NCBI RefSeq assembly: GCF_000517105.1
Contig: NZ_KI912151.1
Span: 768,460-832,459 of the forward strand
Source: Fischerella sp. PCC 9605
Lineage (GTDB): Bacteria > Cyanobacteriota > Cyanobacteriia > Cyanobacteriales > Nostocaceae
Reading direction: 5' to 3'
DNA: 64,000 nucleotides
The translations under genes and the position numbers were made by a program. Below the pieces are notes generated by a model that saw only the letters and a program-made list of their open reading frames with translations, had not been told where the DNA came from and made no database searches. Below, one piece after another: positions 63,674 through 64,000 of this stretch (position 1 is its first letter; each line of letters opens with the position of its first letter).

Positions 63674-64000
63674 CTAACCAATATGTCCATACACATATTC
63701 GGCTGTCCGCTGCTGCTTGGGACTGCTAAACACATCCTTTGTCACCCCAAACTCCACTAATTCACCCAAGTACATGAAAGCTGTGTAGTCAGAAATCCTA
63801 GCTGCTTGCTGCATGCTGTGGGTGACAATCAAAATGGTGACTTGTTGTTTCAACTGACCAATCAATTCTTCTATGCTAGAAGTTGCATTGGGATCTAGAG
63901 CAGAAGTTGGTTCATCAAAAAGAATCAATTCTGGATTGGTTGCTAAAGCGCGAGCAATACATAAACGCTGCTGTTGACCCCCGGAAAGCTGAAAAGCCAA
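63674..64000 (-). CDS. pstB: Phosphate ABC transporter ATP-binding protein (C-terminal part)
   Basis: The last 108 codons of a gene whose start lies beyond the right edge. The ABC signature [16 protein letters not shown] comes right at the edge, followed by Walker [14 protein letters not shown] and the switch histidine [25 protein letters not shown], then the typical PstB end [18 protein letters not shown]. The ATPase drives high-affinity phosphate import through PstCA. The C-terminal YVYGHIG ending is specific enough to name PstB rather than another ABC protein. The nested hairpin lies just downstream. Confidence 0.95.
   Translation of the reverse strand: MAFQLSGGQQQRLCIARALATNPELILFDEPTSALDPNATSSIEELIGQLKQQVTILIVTHSMQQAARISDYTAFMYLGELVEFGVTKDVFSSPKQQRTAEYVYGHIG

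Overview
The window is chromosomal DNA from a filamentous, probably heterocyst-forming (Nostocales-like) cyanobacterium. This rests on the many GCGATCGC (HIP1) sites, pxcA, Ccs1/CcdA system II cytochrome c maturation, a cyanobacterial hox bidirectional hydrogenase cluster with an embedded CBS-CP12 gene, ComFB and KTSC proteins, a CxxG-free TpsA/FHA exoprotein, and dense small dispersed repeats (GGGGATTGGGGA-type heptads, palindromes such as TGTAGAGACGCG..., and GTTAGTAGTTGG-type runs). The species cannot be fixed from this sequence. I found no rRNA, tRNA, CRISPR array or transposase gene.

Layout. 1-8 kb: exopolysaccharide region with the N-terminal part of a Wzc-like tyrosine autokinase (cut by the window edge), a small zinc-ribbon protein, a PIG-L deacetylase broken by one amber codon, and a beta-helix protein with a decayed RTX tail. 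8-19 kb: aspS, an M48 protease, coiled-coil unknowns, a BioF2-type acyltransferase, an AddB-like nuclease/helicase-like protein carrying an in-frame repeat insertion, pxcA and a thrice-frameshifted MltA pseudogene. 20-25 kb: a PIN protein, then six small secreted proteins in one orientation. Four of these are paralogues with two copies of a curlin-like Q/N repeat, and an XRE regulator is divergent from them. 25-35 kb: a NodB deacetylase, KTSC, ComFB, hoxW, a methyltransferase, and on the minus strand hoxF - dead alcohol dehydrogenase - hoxU - hoxY - CBS-CP12 - hoxH. hoxE is not beside hoxF, and hoxF carries a linker insertion derived from a dispersed repeat. 35-48 kb: cytochrome b561-like protein, Mn-type SOD, NAD(P)-binding reductase, msrB, a membrane coiled-coil unknown, ATP-type PEP carboxykinase, sugar aminotransferase, two glycosyltransferases and pyrB. 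48-64 kb: a small Gly/Ala-rich secreted protein, a large putative outer-membrane protein, a divergent ArsR-ClpC-N-domain fusion, purT, ccdA-ccs1, an S9 peptidase, a TpsA exoprotein with a 183-residue internal duplication, a complete miniature element with target-site duplication, and the end of pstB.

How the parts fit. HoxFUYH form the NAD(P)-linked [NiFe] hydrogenase and its diaphorase. HoxW matures HoxH, and CBS-CP12 may tie the locus to adenylate or redox state. The surface-oriented genes (Wzc, PIG-L, GT25, GT4, DegT aminotransferase, NodB deacetylase, TpsA, small secreted repeats) suggest substantial investment in envelope and matrix. The best candidates for an undescribed system are the curlin-like secreted cluster with its XRE neighbour (21.6-25.1 kb) and the ArsR-Clp_N fusion regulator (52.1 kb). 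A further theme is genome plasticity by small repeats, which are seen entering coding genes in frame.
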